Assembly: GCA_025506515.1 (NCBI GenBank)
Contig: CM046456.1
Location: forward strand, 15,189,061-15,253,060
DNA length: 64,000 bases
DNA from: Flaveria trinervia
Taxonomy: Eukaryota > Streptophyta > Magnoliopsida > Asterales > Asteraceae
Direction of reading: 5' to 3'
Part shown: positions 20,506 to 32,431 of the stretch, piece after piece
Layout: each line of letters starts with the position of its first letter
How positions within the stretch are numbered: the stretch's first letter is position 1
The notes under the pieces: generated by a model
The model's input: the letters and a program-made list of their open reading frames with translations, nothing else
Databases searched by the model: none
What the model was told of the DNA's origin: nothing
Made by a program: the position numbers and the translations under genes

Positions 20506-20810
20506 TGTTCAAATAATTTAGTCATTCAAGAGCAACAAAAGATACTAAAGAGACTTATAATGCATTTCTTAATCATGTAAGAAAAAGCTTGTTATACTAA
20601 ATATAATGCTCTCTAGCCTATATCCCAGACTATTATAATAAGTCGGGTATTTATTAGCAGATTACCTCTTAGTCACACGTAATAAGAAAGCATGGATATA
20701 TGACCTAAAAAACCATCAGAGTGGTGGTAATGTGAGATATGATAAGGAGGAAAAGACTACCGGTACCTAGACATATTTAATCGAAAAATAAACAGCTATC
20801 TTATTTAAGG
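20506..20810. other. Intergenic, nothing recognised
   Basis: AT-rich DNA between the family-A LTR and the solo LTR. No gene, RNA or repeat is recognised. The last five bases, TAAGG, are the left target duplication of the solo LTR. Confidence 0.6.
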
Positions 20811-23139
20811 TGTCACACCCCGACCGACGGCGAATCATCAGGGCGGATGAATGTGAAACGATTGTTCATAGCACATAAAACTAATTAAGTTGAAATAATT
20901 TAAATATCATTAATCATTGAACATTACAAGACAAACAAGTCCATACAATACAAAAGCTTCAAACAATGAAATAACATATTTAGTTAAATTAGGTCCAAGT
21001 CTTATATGAGCACAAAGAGAAACCTCAAGTATTAAACCTGAAACATGTTAAAAATAAAGGGGTCAAAAATAATATTAGTGAGATTTCCATAGTTTTTAAT
21101 ACATAAATATATAAAAGATGACAATTTATGTCATAGATTAGTGAACAAAGTAACTAGGGATGTAAGACAGAATGCACAATCAAACCTTAACAGTTTACAA
21201 GTCTCAAACGTTTACAAGTATATAAGATTAGCTAAGTGTGCTTGGATCAACCAAGCAGGCTTGTCAGACGCATAGATCTATGACGTTGCCAGGCTAGCAA
21301 TAGTTAACGATTGTACATATAATCGACATTACATGGTAGCTGCAAAGATCAACTAACCACAACATACAAGTGAATTGCCATAAGTTTACAAGAATCAAAC
21401 GTTTACAAGTGCAACGATTATAAGGTAACATGTTTCACCCCAAAGTGTGAAAATATGAAAAAGGGGTATAGAAATACTTACATGGAAAACTCACAAGTAT
21501 AGTGGTGGTTGTAGAGTACATAAGAAAACTTGAATGTCAAGAGTCAAAAGTGATGTCCTAAATGATAAAAAGAAAAATAAATTGAGGTTGAAATTTATTA
21601 CAAGAAACTAGGACGTTTAAAGAATGCTAAAAACGAAAGGTAGATTGCAAAAGGATTATTGCATCAATATTATATTTTGGACAGAATGTTTGGTATGTGT
21701 TTGAACAGGTTTTAAAAATAGAAAACGGTTTCATAAAATTATAAAAATTTATACTTGATTAGTTCAAAGTCTCCCGGACAACTTTCATTCAGAAACAAAT
21801 TTATGAAAAGATCTTTAAATAGGTCAAACAAGCAGCACAAGACAGAAGGTGCTGAAATGCGCACTTATCTTGTGAAGGCTATTGTTGGGTCGTCTGATTG
21901 AGTTTGAAGATGTATAAACTGTCGTTGAAAAGGTAATTCAAAGAACATAACATTGGAGTCTGAGTTTACTCAAATTTACTTTGTTATGATCAAGTTATGG
22001 TCGATTAAAGTAAGATTATATTCTGCCAGAATTGTAATAAGGCACTTATGTGAACTATTAAAATCATTAAAGCATGAAATGGGTTAGAACATTTTATTAT
22101 GTCAGTATATGGTATATTAGTCTTGATTTGAGTTATAAAAATATTCTAAGACTTTGGCATAGCCATCATTTAGAACAATAATCTTGTGGAATAACCGAAT
22201 GCGGCGGCATAGCCGTCCATATGCAAACGGGATTCTTTGTTTATGTTAGTGTGTTGTTAGTTTGATTTAAGAATGTTAGTAATTGTTATAAGGTTAGTGA
22301 TTATTAAAATGTTAATGATCAAATGATGATGATTAAAATAAAAAGAGATTTGGTAAAAGAAAGAATAATAGTAAGAACATGAAATCATGAGAACAATTGG
22401 ATGTTAGGATGATTGAAATGTATAATATAAAAAAGATTACCTTAGTATTAAGAATTCTTGAAATCTCTTGTAAAATAAAATTTTTCAAATTGATCATAAC
22501 CAATAGATGAAAGAAAGATATGAGAGTAAGATTTTTAGAGAATGAACAAATTAAAATTTAGACCTAAGCCTTGCTTTTATACTTGAGGTTAGGAGGAGGT
22601 TATGAATGGTGTTAATGGTGATTTATAAGTCTTTTAAAAGGGGGTTATGATTTGAATTTGAAATAAATATAAAATTAAATAATTTAAATAAATAAAAGAA
22701 TAATTATAATTTAAAATTTTAATTTTTGAAGACTCTAATTTTAACAACTTTATTATAAAATATTATAGACTTTATAAAACCAATTTGAATAATCAATCAA
22801 ATTATTTATTTGTTAATTTTTATAACTTTTATAAAACTTGTAAACTTTTTAATTTGATTATTTATTTTCAGTATTTAAAATTCATAATTACTAATAAAAC
22901 TTTATAAGTTTATTAAAATTCATTTTATAACTTTATAAGTTTTAATAAGTCTTTTCCATTTAGTTATTTGTTGTAACATGATTAATAAACTTTATAATTT
23001 TATGAAAAAGAATTATTTATCAATCAATAAGTTGATTACATATTTAATGTATTTGATCCATTTATTAAGTGAATTAATAATGGAAGCTCAAAATGAGTTC
23101 AGTTTTGGGTTTTAACTTGGAAAAATGGTGGATGTTACA
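20811..23139 (-). mobile_element. Solo LTR of a Tekay-related gypsy element
   Basis: Read on the minus strand it starts TGTAACATCC and ends GGGGTGTGACA (2329 bp). Perfect 5-bp target duplications TAAGG flank it (20806-20810 and 23140-23144). Blocks matching the Tekay LTR in antisense are seen near 21040 (CCTGAAACATGTT), 21230-21300 (TTAGCTAAGTGTG, CTTGTCAGACG, GCCAGGCTAG) and 21430 (ATGTTTCACCCC). No internal region is present, so it arose by LTR-LTR recombination. It has a different hairpin (21239-21257) at the place of the Tekay hairpin and lacks the tRNA-like module. Confidence 0.88.
21239..21257 (-). other. Conserved-position LTR hairpin in the solo LTR
   Basis: TGCTTGG and CCAAGCA are perfect 7-bp arms around a 5-base loop. 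Conserved flanks on both sides align it with the Tekay hairpin at 4163-4232. Both lie about 81% along their LTRs. Confidence 0.6.
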
Positions 23140-23932
23140 TAAGGTCATGTTACCACGTCAAAGATAAATCGCAGGTCAAGTGATGTGTGAGGTGGTTACA
23201 TTTTTTTACACAACACAAACTGCATCTGACGACCGAAAGAAGGGATGATGTGAGTGACAACAGTACATGACTCGAAAGCGAGGGTGATTCCAGATCAATA
23301 AATCTGTAAATGCTAACCTATAAGTGGTATCTTGGTTTTTAGATTTTCATTACGACTCAACCGACCTTGCCTCAGCTAACAACCTTTGTTTATGGGCCCA
23401 CTAATTCTTAAATGATATAATTCATTGTAATAAAATAGGCTTGGGTGACAGCCACATGCATGAACAACAACAACAAATTAATCTTACAAAGAAATCTAGA
23501 AAACTAAGTTAACTATATCAGATTAGTATGAGCACAATTCCTTTTGCAGCGATTAACTAAATCAGGAAAGTCTAAGCCTTTGTTATTTTGACACCAAAAA
23601 TCAAAGAACTCCTAAATTAAAAACCTATATGATTTTACAGGCATGAAAAAGAGAAGAAATGAAGCAGCACAGATATAAATCACATGCAGAAAGCCCAAAA
23701 AAATAGATCGTAAACATACTTGCAACCATGTTAATGGAGACAACAGAAAACTTCCTGGTGAGGAAAAAGGAACATACATTCAGTGAATAAATGAAAATTA
23801 TTCGCGTATAAAGAGAAATCCATTAAAATATTGATATGAAAGCCATTTGGATATGAAACAGAGGCACAATTTTTCCAAAATTTGATTAGTTCTAGAAACG
23901 AAATAAATTGAACAATTAAACTTAGTGACCAT

Positions 23933-24020
23933 TAAATGGAATTCTAAAGCAAAAGTAGACATAATGAAAGGCACCATAAATGGAATTCTAATGCAAAAGC
24001 AAGCATAATAGAAGGCACCA
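23933..24020. repeat. Two-copy 44-bp tandem repeat
   Basis: The unit starts TAAATGGAATTCTAA and ends GGCACCA; two adjacent copies begin at 23933 and 23977 with a few differences. Confidence 0.75.
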
Positions 24021-24109
24021 ATAAGTTTAATTATACAAATTAGATTGCAAAAGGCCTGTTTTTCTTCAGAAGCATCAGCACGTTAGTTAACATAAGGTTG
24101 CCTAGAACC

Positions 24110-24610
24110 ATCAACATGAACTTCCCCAAAAAGCAAAACCCTAGACGCATTTACGATTCACGAACATAGACGAACTTCGAAGTACTTTGATCTGAATGCT
24201 ATAAAACCACCTCTTCAGAGAAAAGAGCAGATGAATGCCTCAAATAAAGAAGAAACATCAACAGGAAAAAACAATGATTTAAAAAATAAAGGCAGATGAA
24301 AGGAACAAGGAGTGTATGTTTGCAAAGAAAGACAGATAATAGGGCATAAACGCACTTGTAAGAGCTCTGATGGAAGCCGTAAAGACACCCCTGTTGATGA
24401 AAACAATTCAGAGATGCAACAACAATAAAGAAGAAGAAAAAGATAGTAAAACACAAAATCCACTCACTGAGAGGATCAACACCGAAGATTTATGCGAATG
24501 TATAAAGAAAGCTCAAAGAAGAAAGAAACTAGTGTTTTGTAGGAGAAAGAAGGCGGTGTTTGGTAGAAGGAAGAAGGCGGTGGAGACTTTATGCTTTATG
24601 AGGTTGTAAA
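24110..24610 (-). other. Possible remnant of a gene 5' region
   Basis: On the minus strand there is a telobox AAACCCTAG (reverse complement of 24137-24145, CTAGGGTTT), pyrimidine-rich leader-like sequence at 24480-24600, and a splice-acceptor-like ATCAACAG followed by GGGTGTC near 24395. Short open frames of 80-85 codons exist but match no family I know. This could be an untranslated first exon plus intron of a host gene, a captured fragment, or chance. Confidence 0.25.
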
Positions 24611-25004
24611 TGATGCTTCAAGTGTGTGTTGTTTGGTTTTTAAAGTATAGGTAATTTGTCCTTCACCATTTCAATTATTTATTTATAATTTTATTTAAAG
24701 ATATCTACTTATTAAGTACAAATTAATAATGCGACTAATTTTTTATAATTTAGTATACAACTTATTTTTATACTTTTTTAAAATTTTAACCGTTAAATAG
24801 TTTAATATGTTTCCGGATAATATATCCAATTTGTTGTCCACTCAAAACTAAAACACTAAATTTTTTAAGTATCTTTTATATTTATATCGTCCAAAACATG
24901 AAATAACATGAAAACTCTTCAAGTACACATGAATACACTATTATTTAGTTATATTTTATTTATTCAATGTTTATATTAAATATAAATTACATATAGCACC
25001 TTCT

Positions 25005-25135
<131 letters not shown>

Positions 25136-25302
25136 TTACATAAATGATCCTTGTGGTTTATTCAAAATAACAGATTTTGATACTAAGGGTTTTTCTGTAA
25201 CACCGGTTATTATTTATTTTGAAGCCGATGAAAGAAGAAAAGAAATAAAGTCCTAAGTTGAGGGACCAAACTCGCCAACGAAAGAAAGACGGTGAGTGGG
25301 GG

Positions 25303-25311
25303 TATATAAAG
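25303..25311 (+). promoter_or_regulatory. TATA box of the solo LTR
   Basis: TATATAAAG about 107 bases into the LTR, followed by a C-rich then purine-rich leader as in other plant LTR promoters. Confidence 0.5.
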
Positions 25312-26444
25312 GGAGAGGGCAGCCCTTACCCTCTCCCCACACCAATATTTTAGCCAAAAGAAAGAGGAGAAGAGAGAAAGAAGAGAAAAAGAGAGAAAAA
25401 GTTGGTTCGGGTTGGTTCGAGTGAGCTGAAATCGTCGAGAAGTGAGTCAAACCGAAGCTCTACTTCTTGGTGTCATTTGTGTGAGTTCTAGGACCCCACT
25501 TTTACTTGTTTTCAAACGATTTTAGGGCTGGAAAGCATAGAAAACCCGTTTTTGTAAGTATGTGTGTTTGACCCATTTGGGTGTGTTGCTTGTGATGCAT
25601 TTAGAGGTTGTTTTTGGGCTTGTGTGTGCTTGAATGGTGTTGTGGTATGCATTCCTAAGGTCTAGGATGGTTGATTTAGGCTTGGAATGGGTTTAGATGA
25701 GTTTGGAAGTCAAAAAGGGCAGTTTGCGTTCGGCTGGAACTGCATTCTGCATCAGCTAGGGCTAGGTGACCGACTGGAGATCAAATGGAGGCCATACGGC
25801 CGAATAGGGTGCGATTGGGGTCTATTCGCACGATTGAGGTCCATTCGCACGATTAAAAGGCCAGTCGCATGGAGGTCACGCGATTGAAGGTCCAGTCGCA
25901 TAAGTGCTCATCCGTATTAGTCCCATTCGCATGAGGTCCATCCGCATTAGTCCATTTGCACGATTGGGTGTTCATTCACATGAGTGTTCATCCGCATTGG
26001 TTCATTTGCATGATGTTCAGTCGCATGGAGGCCATGCAAGAAGGGTGTCCGTATGCCTGAATAGGGCTGTTGCACCCGAGGAAAGTGTAGTTTGGCTTCT
26101 AACTTTCGGGGAAAAGTGCAGATGTAAGTTTTGATGTAAATGTTCCCGTAAGAGCATGTAAGATGACGATTGAGGCCTTAAAGTGCATGTTGGGTATGAT
26201 GATGATGTTGCATGTTTATGCATGTTATGTATGTATGATGTTACCCTGTATGATGATGATGACTGTGTATGATATGTTCTTTATTATGATGTATGTTTAT
26301 CTTTCTTGTGGCTTTACGTGTCTGTTAATGAATGAATGAAGTATGTAACGTAAAGTGAAAGATAACGAAAGTGGAACATGAAGTAAGAATGCACACATTA
26401 TTGAATGATAAATGAACGAAGAAAAGGCTTGCAAGCACATATAT

Positions 26445-26669
26445 GAGGTGAGCAACACTGTTGTTGCAATAGACTTGGATAGCGTGTAATCGTTAAGATT
26501 GCCTATGAGGTGAGCAACCCTATGGTTGCAACAGACTCAGATAGCGTGCTATCGTGAAGTTGCCATGAGGTGAGCAACCCCGTTGTTGCAAGAGACTCGG
26601 ATAGCGTGCTATCGTTGAGATTGGCAATGAGGTGAGCAACCTTATGGTTGCAACAGACTCGGGAGAACG
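26445..26669 (+). repeat. 61-bp tandem repeats with two hairpins per unit
   Basis: Unit starts at 26445, 26507, 26567 and 26629 (3.7 copies). Units contain GCAACC-ctat-GGTTGC or a G/T-variant of it, and GATAGC-gt-GCTATC, both inverted repeats. The array lies downstream of the LTR TATA box. Confidence 0.8.
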
Positions 26670-28230
26670 AACGTATAGAATGAACGAAAGTTAACGAATG
26701 TAATGGAAGATAATAATTATATTATCAATGTGTATGTATATTGCATGGTCACGAATGAATGTAAAGCGCTGTATGATTTGAAAGAAAGTAAAGAACGGTT
26801 TTAACGATAGAAAAGTATGTTTTATTATAAAACTAGAACTCACTCAACAACGCTGACTTTTATGTGTTTCCAGTTGGCAGGTAATGATTGTTGAGGATGG
26901 CACGGGCGGCTACTCGGCTCTTTTGAGATGGCATTCTTTTGATTAATGTTTTTGCATTGTAATGCGAACAAACTGCGTTTTGTAATGAATGTTGTATTAA
27001 CTTACAAAAGCATTTACATGGGAATGAAAGATTATTTTAAATGTTCTGTTGCGATGATTATGAAATACGAATGTAAATATATGTTTTATGTGCGATGAGA
27101 ATCCAACTATAAGCGTCCCGGGAACGGGGCCTTACATTTTTGTAACAAATTAAGGTATTGTGTTTTACTTTTTGTAACGAGTTAAAGTATCAACACTAAC
27201 AAACGTTAGTTATTCTGTTAAATTTAAATGAAATGATTAAAATACCCTTTGAAGAATTACTTTTGTAATATATATATCTTTCCTTTATTTAGGGACTATT
27301 ACTGTAATTAATATGACTTAAAAAAACTCAACCCCCTTCCCCATTAGCCACCATCACCACCGTTTACCCATCATCATAATCGTCTATCCACCACCACACC
27401 ACCTATTCCCGTCAACCACCATTGCCACTATCTCACCATCAGCGGCACCACCTATTCCCGTCAACCACCATAGCCGCTATCACCTTTATCTCACTACCAC
27501 CACCCTCATTTCCCTCACGTCCGACCACCACCCCAACCATTTCTCCACCGGCCCTTTCTTCTCTTCCAACCTCTACCATCGCCACCCACACACCTTGGTC
27601 AGACGAAGCCACCAGTACAACCAATTTGTCTGACCTCATACATTTGATAACAAATGTTTTATCAAAAACCGTAAAACCCAAACTGGGGATTCTTGACTTT
27701 TAGGGCTTGTAGATAGAGCTTTGAGCCCAAGATGCTAACCTGATGATGATGATGGTGAGATGGTGGTGGCGGTAATGGTGGTGCTGTGGTGGTGAAGATG
27801 ACGATGATGGTGATGTTGTTGTTGTTTCATTTCACGAGCTAAACAGGATGGTGGTGGTGATGATGATGTGACGATATGGTGGTCAGAGGAGGGGGCCGGA
27901 GGTGGTTGCATGCGGTAGTGTCTGCATTATTTGCCGGCGGTGGTTGCCGGCGATGGTGGTGGTGATTGGTGAAATCAGTTTGAAGCTGAGGGGTAATTTA
28001 TTACATATATGTGTATATATAATTATTAAATTACACAAATTACATAATAGACCTTGTAAAATAAAAAAAGACGAAAATACCCTTACATTTAACAGAAAAG
28101 TTAACGTCTGTTAGTGTTAATACCTTAACTCGTTACAATTTGAAAACGTAATACCCTAACCTGTTACAAAAAACCTTTAGTACCCAAACCTGTTATATTC
28201 TATAAACCACAGGGACCATTTGCGTAATTA

Positions 28231-29443
28231 ACTCATATATATATATATATATATAATATAACTAAATAATAAAAGTATATTTTAATAAAATATTTCATCA
28301 ATTATTGAAGTTTTATCAAATTTGTTAAACTTTAGAAACATGATAATAACAACAACAACAATAATAAAAGAACTAGAGAAAAAAAAGTTCTTCACTAATT
28401 GATATTTATATAATATTAATTACCAACGTAGTTATGCATTATGGTTTGTATCATATGCTTTGTAGATTGTTCTTATTTGTTTTTCTTGCATTCTTGTTTT
28501 TTTTTACTTTTAACCCTATAGTTTTCAACCAATAAATTCAACAATAATATTTTTTTCTACTTTCAACTTTAGTCTTATTTACTTTTACTCTTTTACAAGT
28601 TTTTCATTTCACGTCCCGGTCTAAACTTTCGAGTTTACATTTTTTTAGTTTAACGGTTGCATTTTGTTCTATGTTTCAGTTTAATTTATACATATTAACA
28701 TGTCGTAACGCACATGCATAGTTTAACGTTTTTGCATCTATTTTTTGTTGATTTTATTTTTTTTGTTTTACAAGCTTTTTGGGTGTAGATGGTTGATAAT
28801 AACGGTGTGATATTGATGCTACTTATAATGGTTTTCGACTTCCTTCGCAACGCATGAGACTTGACTACTAGTTTATATTTAATTGATAGTTGTAATAGTT
28901 ATTAAAAATATACTTCGAAAGTAATTCTAGATTACACAATATACCGGTTTTCAATAGATTAATATTCATAGAGAACAATCGAAGAATATTATATATTTTC
29001 TAATAGTATAATTTTTACGTGTGTAATGGATTTTGTGTCATTATTTTCCCGATCCGACCGGGATCAAAAAAATCCAAAAATCAGATGATAATAACCGAAC
29101 ATCAAATAATTCCGACACCCATAGAAAATCTTTTTTTAAGGGTTTCCGCCCATAAGACCTCCGCCTGCGTTACCAGGGGTATTGCCTTAGACTTCCACTC
29201 CCCTAATCTATATCTATATTAATGTATATTTTAATATGTCATTTGATCATAAGCAAAGCTAATTAACCTAAAATGAAAATAATGACACTAAAATCATAAA
29301 AGTTCTCATGTGGGACGATATTATGAAGCTTGCTATTGAAAGGGGAACAACATGTATCATTAATTCTTTATATAATAAGATATGCAAGATGGTACTAGAA
29401 AACCATAGGATCTACATGTGTTAGCCAACAAACCAGTGATCGA
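28231..29443. other. AT-rich intergenic DNA downstream of the host gene
   Basis: It starts with an AT microsatellite (28235-28258), followed by AT-rich sequence. A 67-codon open frame at 29019-29222 is unrecognised and AT-biased. About 29220-29443 is the 3' flank of the minus-strand gene. Confidence 0.5.
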
Positions 29444-29854
29444 TCAATACATCGGTGCGGGCTGAGGGTTAGGACCGGGGATAGTTGCATCCACATCGGG
29501 AATCGAGGGTTGGAAGCAACTGTTCATACATACAAAGTTAGAGAGACCACAGTCCATAAAGCATGGTGCAATACTTTGAGATGACCCAAGGGTGCAAGTG
29601 ACACCACAACCCACAATCTCTTGCCCACATCCTGTGAAGCATTGCATCACTTGTTGAGCTCTTGAACCACCGCCGAGTATACCTCCAATTCTATCTTCTG
29701 CTGGAGCCGGTGTTGGTTGTTGCTGTTGCGCCACCGCCAACAAAATACCACCACCATTATTATGGTTGATGGTAGATATAATAACCATTGACAGTATGGT
29801 AATTTGTATAAGTAAACTGTATTTTACTAATGTGGAGGTTTTGCATGGAGACAT
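29444..29854 (-). CDS. Small secreted cysteine-rich protein with doubled CX3CX6CX3C module
   Basis: The only convincing host gene: an uninterrupted 136-codon frame from ATG at 29854-29852. The start at 29854 is chosen over the longer one at 29920 because a TATA box (TATAAATA, 29945-29938) predicts a transcription start near 29915, too close for the upper ATG. A hydrophobic segment (YSLLIQITILSMVIISTI) follows the start and a likely signal-peptidase site lies after ILLAVA. The mature part has a Gln/Pro/Ala stretch, a GGILGGG stretch, then eight cysteines as two CX3CX6CX3C modules separated by ten residues, and a Pro-rich tail ending QPAPMY. Paired CX3C motifs suggest two disulfide-stapled helical hairpins, as in alpha-hairpinin-type peptides, but the family is not identified. 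Probably secreted to the cell wall; the role is unknown. No intron is needed. Confidence 0.72.
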   Translation of the reverse strand: MSPCKTSTLVKYSLLIQITILSMVIISTINHNNGGGILLAVAQQQQPTPAPAEDRIGGILGGGSRAQQVMQCFTGCGQEIVGCGVTCTLGSSQSIAPCFMDCGLSNFVCMNSCFQPSIPDVDATIPGPNPQPAPMY

Positions 29855-29937
29855 GGGGAATGATATTATAGCCAAATATCTATAGAAGCTATATAATGAA
29901 TGCTTCACGAGCTTACTCAAGACAAAGTGAAAATGTT

Positions 29938-29945
29938 TATTTATA
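29938..29945 (-). promoter_or_regulatory. TATA box of the cysteine-rich protein gene
   Basis: TATAAATA on the minus strand, about 85 bases upstream of the chosen ATG. It predicts a leader of about 60 bases. Confidence 0.5.
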
Positions 29946-31477
29946 TTCGAGTTGATCGTTCGCGATGGTGCGTATGTAACTTATACCGAGGACGTAATCG
30001 TTGATCGACTCTTTGACGGATATTATGGAAGCATGCATGTGGAATGAAGTAGTTGGTGTTAAGATAAATTCTTTATTTCTTATCATTCAAATGGTGTGAT
30101 CAACAAAAGTGATCGATGAATAAACCATTCATGGGCTTATTGAGTAATCTAGGTATAATTAAAGTTACATGCTTCACAACTTTCGTTTCTAAATGTCTGA
30201 GAAGTCGTCGCACGCTCTTTTTGTCATTAATTTTCACATTTTGTTAATTCAAAACATAAATTTAGTTAATATAATATTAATGTTTTTTACTTATAATGTA
30301 CGTACTTACGGTTGCTTATAAAATTGGCTTGTTATGGTTACATTTGAATAACAAGTTGTATATCAGCTTCAAGTATATAATAATCCTTGAACTAGATAAC
30401 AAAATAAAAAATTAAAGTGCTTGCATTAATAGTTAAAGTGCTTGCGTTTAATAGTATTATTACATGTCTAAACTAGTTCGTATTGTGCACTACCACAAAT
30501 GACCAATGTAATTAGCTAGAGGGGTATGAATGTGCATTATTGGGCACTACCATCAAAACGTATATAAAAATAAACACATCGTAATGATACATGACACAAA
30601 AACAAAATAAACATGATGCAAGGGTATAAGAGAACATTATATGGGTGTGGAAATAAGCAATGAAGCTACTTAAAATTATAAGAAAAAAAGTAAATTAAAT
30701 GAATTAGGAACAAAATAAAAAACAATCTAGCCAGAAGTGAGGGGTAGTGTGGATTGAAGTTGAATTTGCTCTAAGCACTCACCACCAACCATTATATCAC
30801 TGAAAGCATAATATCACTTTACAACTTAGAAAAATTCAAAACCCATATAATAAAAGTGGAATGAGAAGCTAAAATTAATTAAAAAATCAAGCTACATACC
30901 ACATGGACCATCAAGCTACACACCACATGAACCAAAAGCCGCTCACCACGTGAACCGATAGAATACAACTATTGTTCACACCCAACTTGTAATTGTAGTA
31001 TAACATAATATTGTTTCTCCCAAGGTAAATCTTAGTTATTCTACTAGGAATGATTTAATTGTGTGTAATAACCTAATTCTCTTGTGTCGTATATTTTCTA
31101 ATAAAAGAACCAAATTCGCATTTTGTTGGTTTAAAAATATCGTTCGTAAAATAATAATAAAACACTTTTATTATCTAATTACAATACAATTATGAAAGTA
31201 AATCGAGTAAATGACAACATGATTACAAATAAAATAATGGAAATTGCAAGAAATATATATGAAGTACAAGATGATGATTGATCATATACGTGTTTAACAC
31301 ATGTCCCTTTAAACATGAGTCTTTCAAAAAAACTCGTTCCCAAAGTACAATAGCCAAAACACTTGTACTACGGGAATAAACACAAAAACCAAAGATGCAC
31401 CTCAAGAAAAGGTAGCAGAAGATCAAAGATTGCTAGGATGCTTTAAGAGAACGATGAGAGCTCTGGAGGTTGGTATA
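29946..31477. other. Intergenic DNA upstream of the host gene
   Basis: Mostly AT-rich. It holds a short three-unit repeat at 30888-30955 and a stretch at 30726-30810 that looks like a terminal exon on the minus strand (acceptor-like TTTCAG followed by about 23 open codons and a stop), too short to name. The last five bases, GTATA, are the left target site of the family-B element. Confidence 0.45.
30888..30955. repeat. About 22-bp degenerate repeat, three units
   Basis: Three units of the pattern AAGCTACATACCACATGGACC, each drifting; the third carries a CACGTG G-box core near 30946. Confidence 0.5.
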
Positions 31478-32340
31478 TGTTGGATCAAGAAGAGGCTAAT
31501 GCAATCAAAACTAGATCACTTAAGTTATTTTGATGCTGCATGCAAAGGCTTCCAAAGCTTTTCATGAAACTTCCGAAGGTTGTAGAGTTCTTCCGAAGAC
31601 AAAGGAAAAGTCCAACTTCCGAAGACAGAACTCTACTTCCGAAGACAAATGCATACTTCCGAAGTTCAAGACTTAGAAAAATAAAGTAAAGACCACTTCC
31701 GAAGTATGATAAAAAGAAGAAGTCTCCAAGCCTTGGAAGAAGCAGCCTCTTCCGAAATATAAAGTGGTTTCGGAAGTACTTACTCTTCCGAAGCCATTTA
31801 ACCTTCGGAAGACACTACTATAACCAGTGGACACAAGTACGGTCTCTGACACTCCACTGCAGACTTCTGATACAGCATGGCTTCTTCCTAAAGAACCATG
31901 TTGTTGACCATACTTTATTCCACTGTTTACCTTTTCATGATAGTACAGTTGTCATCTTTAGTTGGTGACAAAAGGTAAGTCAGGAACATATCCTGACTAC
32001 CAAATCTCAGATAAGACTTTATCCGAGATACCTTAATTATAGTCTTGTAGTATAGGCTTTAGCTAAAGGATCCCAGTTGGTATCAAAGTATATCCGGCTG
32101 TAGATAGTATTATATATAGGTTCTCCTTGTAACTCATAGAGGTAAGATTATCATCTGCTTGTAAGAGTCTTTGTATCTTGAGTTGAGAATCAATATATAA
32201 AAGTATCTTGAAAATTATCTTTCTGTGTTCTTAGTTACTTTTCATATTTTGATAAACTCTTATTGATTCTTACCCGAGTGTGATTCTAGGTGAGTTTGAA
32301 AGAAAACATTTGTGTTTAAGTGACAAACACCGATCCTGCA
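31478..32340 (+). repeat. Family-B copia 5' LTR
   Basis: 863 bp from TGTTGGATCAAG to CGATCCTGCA. About ten CTTCCGAAG/CTTCGGAAG-type 9-mers lie between 31569 and 31815, upstream of a TATA box at 32111. It is nearly the same as the truncated LTR at 13204-13633. Confidence 0.93.
32111..32120 (+). promoter_or_regulatory. TATA box of family-B LTR
   Basis: TATATATAGG lies downstream of the CTTCCGAAG array. As in family A, the motif array therefore sits in U3. Confidence 0.55.
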
Positions 32341-32342
32341 AT

Positions 32343-32354
32343 TGGTATCAGAGC
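32343..32354 (+). other. Primer binding site, initiator tRNA-Met
   Basis: TGGTATCAGAGC two bases after the LTR end. Confidence 0.93.
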
Positions 32355-32431
32355 TTCTCAGGCTCTTGATTGCGTGATCTAACCATCCAAATCAACATGT
32401 TTTCACTCCTCCCTACCACCCACTCCCTCAA

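Larger units (their letters stand above)
23140..25004. other. AT-rich intergenic DNA
   Basis: No intact gene is recognised. It holds a two-copy 44-bp tandem repeat (23933-24020) and a stretch at 24110-24610 that resembles the 5' end of a gene on the minus strand. The rest is AT-rich and featureless. Confidence 0.55.
25196..27136 (+). mobile_element. Solo gypsy-type LTR nested in the left TIR
   Basis: 1941 bp from TGTAACACCGG to GGGGCCTTACA. Flanks TTTTC and TTTTT are a one-mismatch 5-bp target duplication, and joining the flanks restores alignment to the intact right TIR. It contains a TATA box TATATAAAG (25303-25311), a GA-rich leader and 61-bp tandem repeats (26445-26669). A GGCAGGTAATG motif near 26876 resembles TTTCAGGTAATG of the Tekay LTR. 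No internal region is present. Its lineage is gypsy, probably chromovirus, but unproven. Confidence 0.75.

Noticed and set aside
27422..27703. 93-codon open frame in the TIR element
   Set aside because: Low-complexity Thr/Pro/His sequence from CCA-rich DNA, no domain and no matching partner frame.
29019..29222. 67-codon open frame near the host gene
   Set aside because: AT-rich context, no recognisable domain, no promoter signals; kept only as unexplained intergenic DNA.
30726..30804. Terminal exon on the minus strand
   Set aside because: A TTTCAG acceptor and about 23 codons before a stop look exon-like, but no upstream exon in phase could be found.
31569..31815. Heat-shock elements
   Set aside because: The family-B word is TTC-C-GAA with one base between half sites; heat-shock elements need two (TTCnnGAA).
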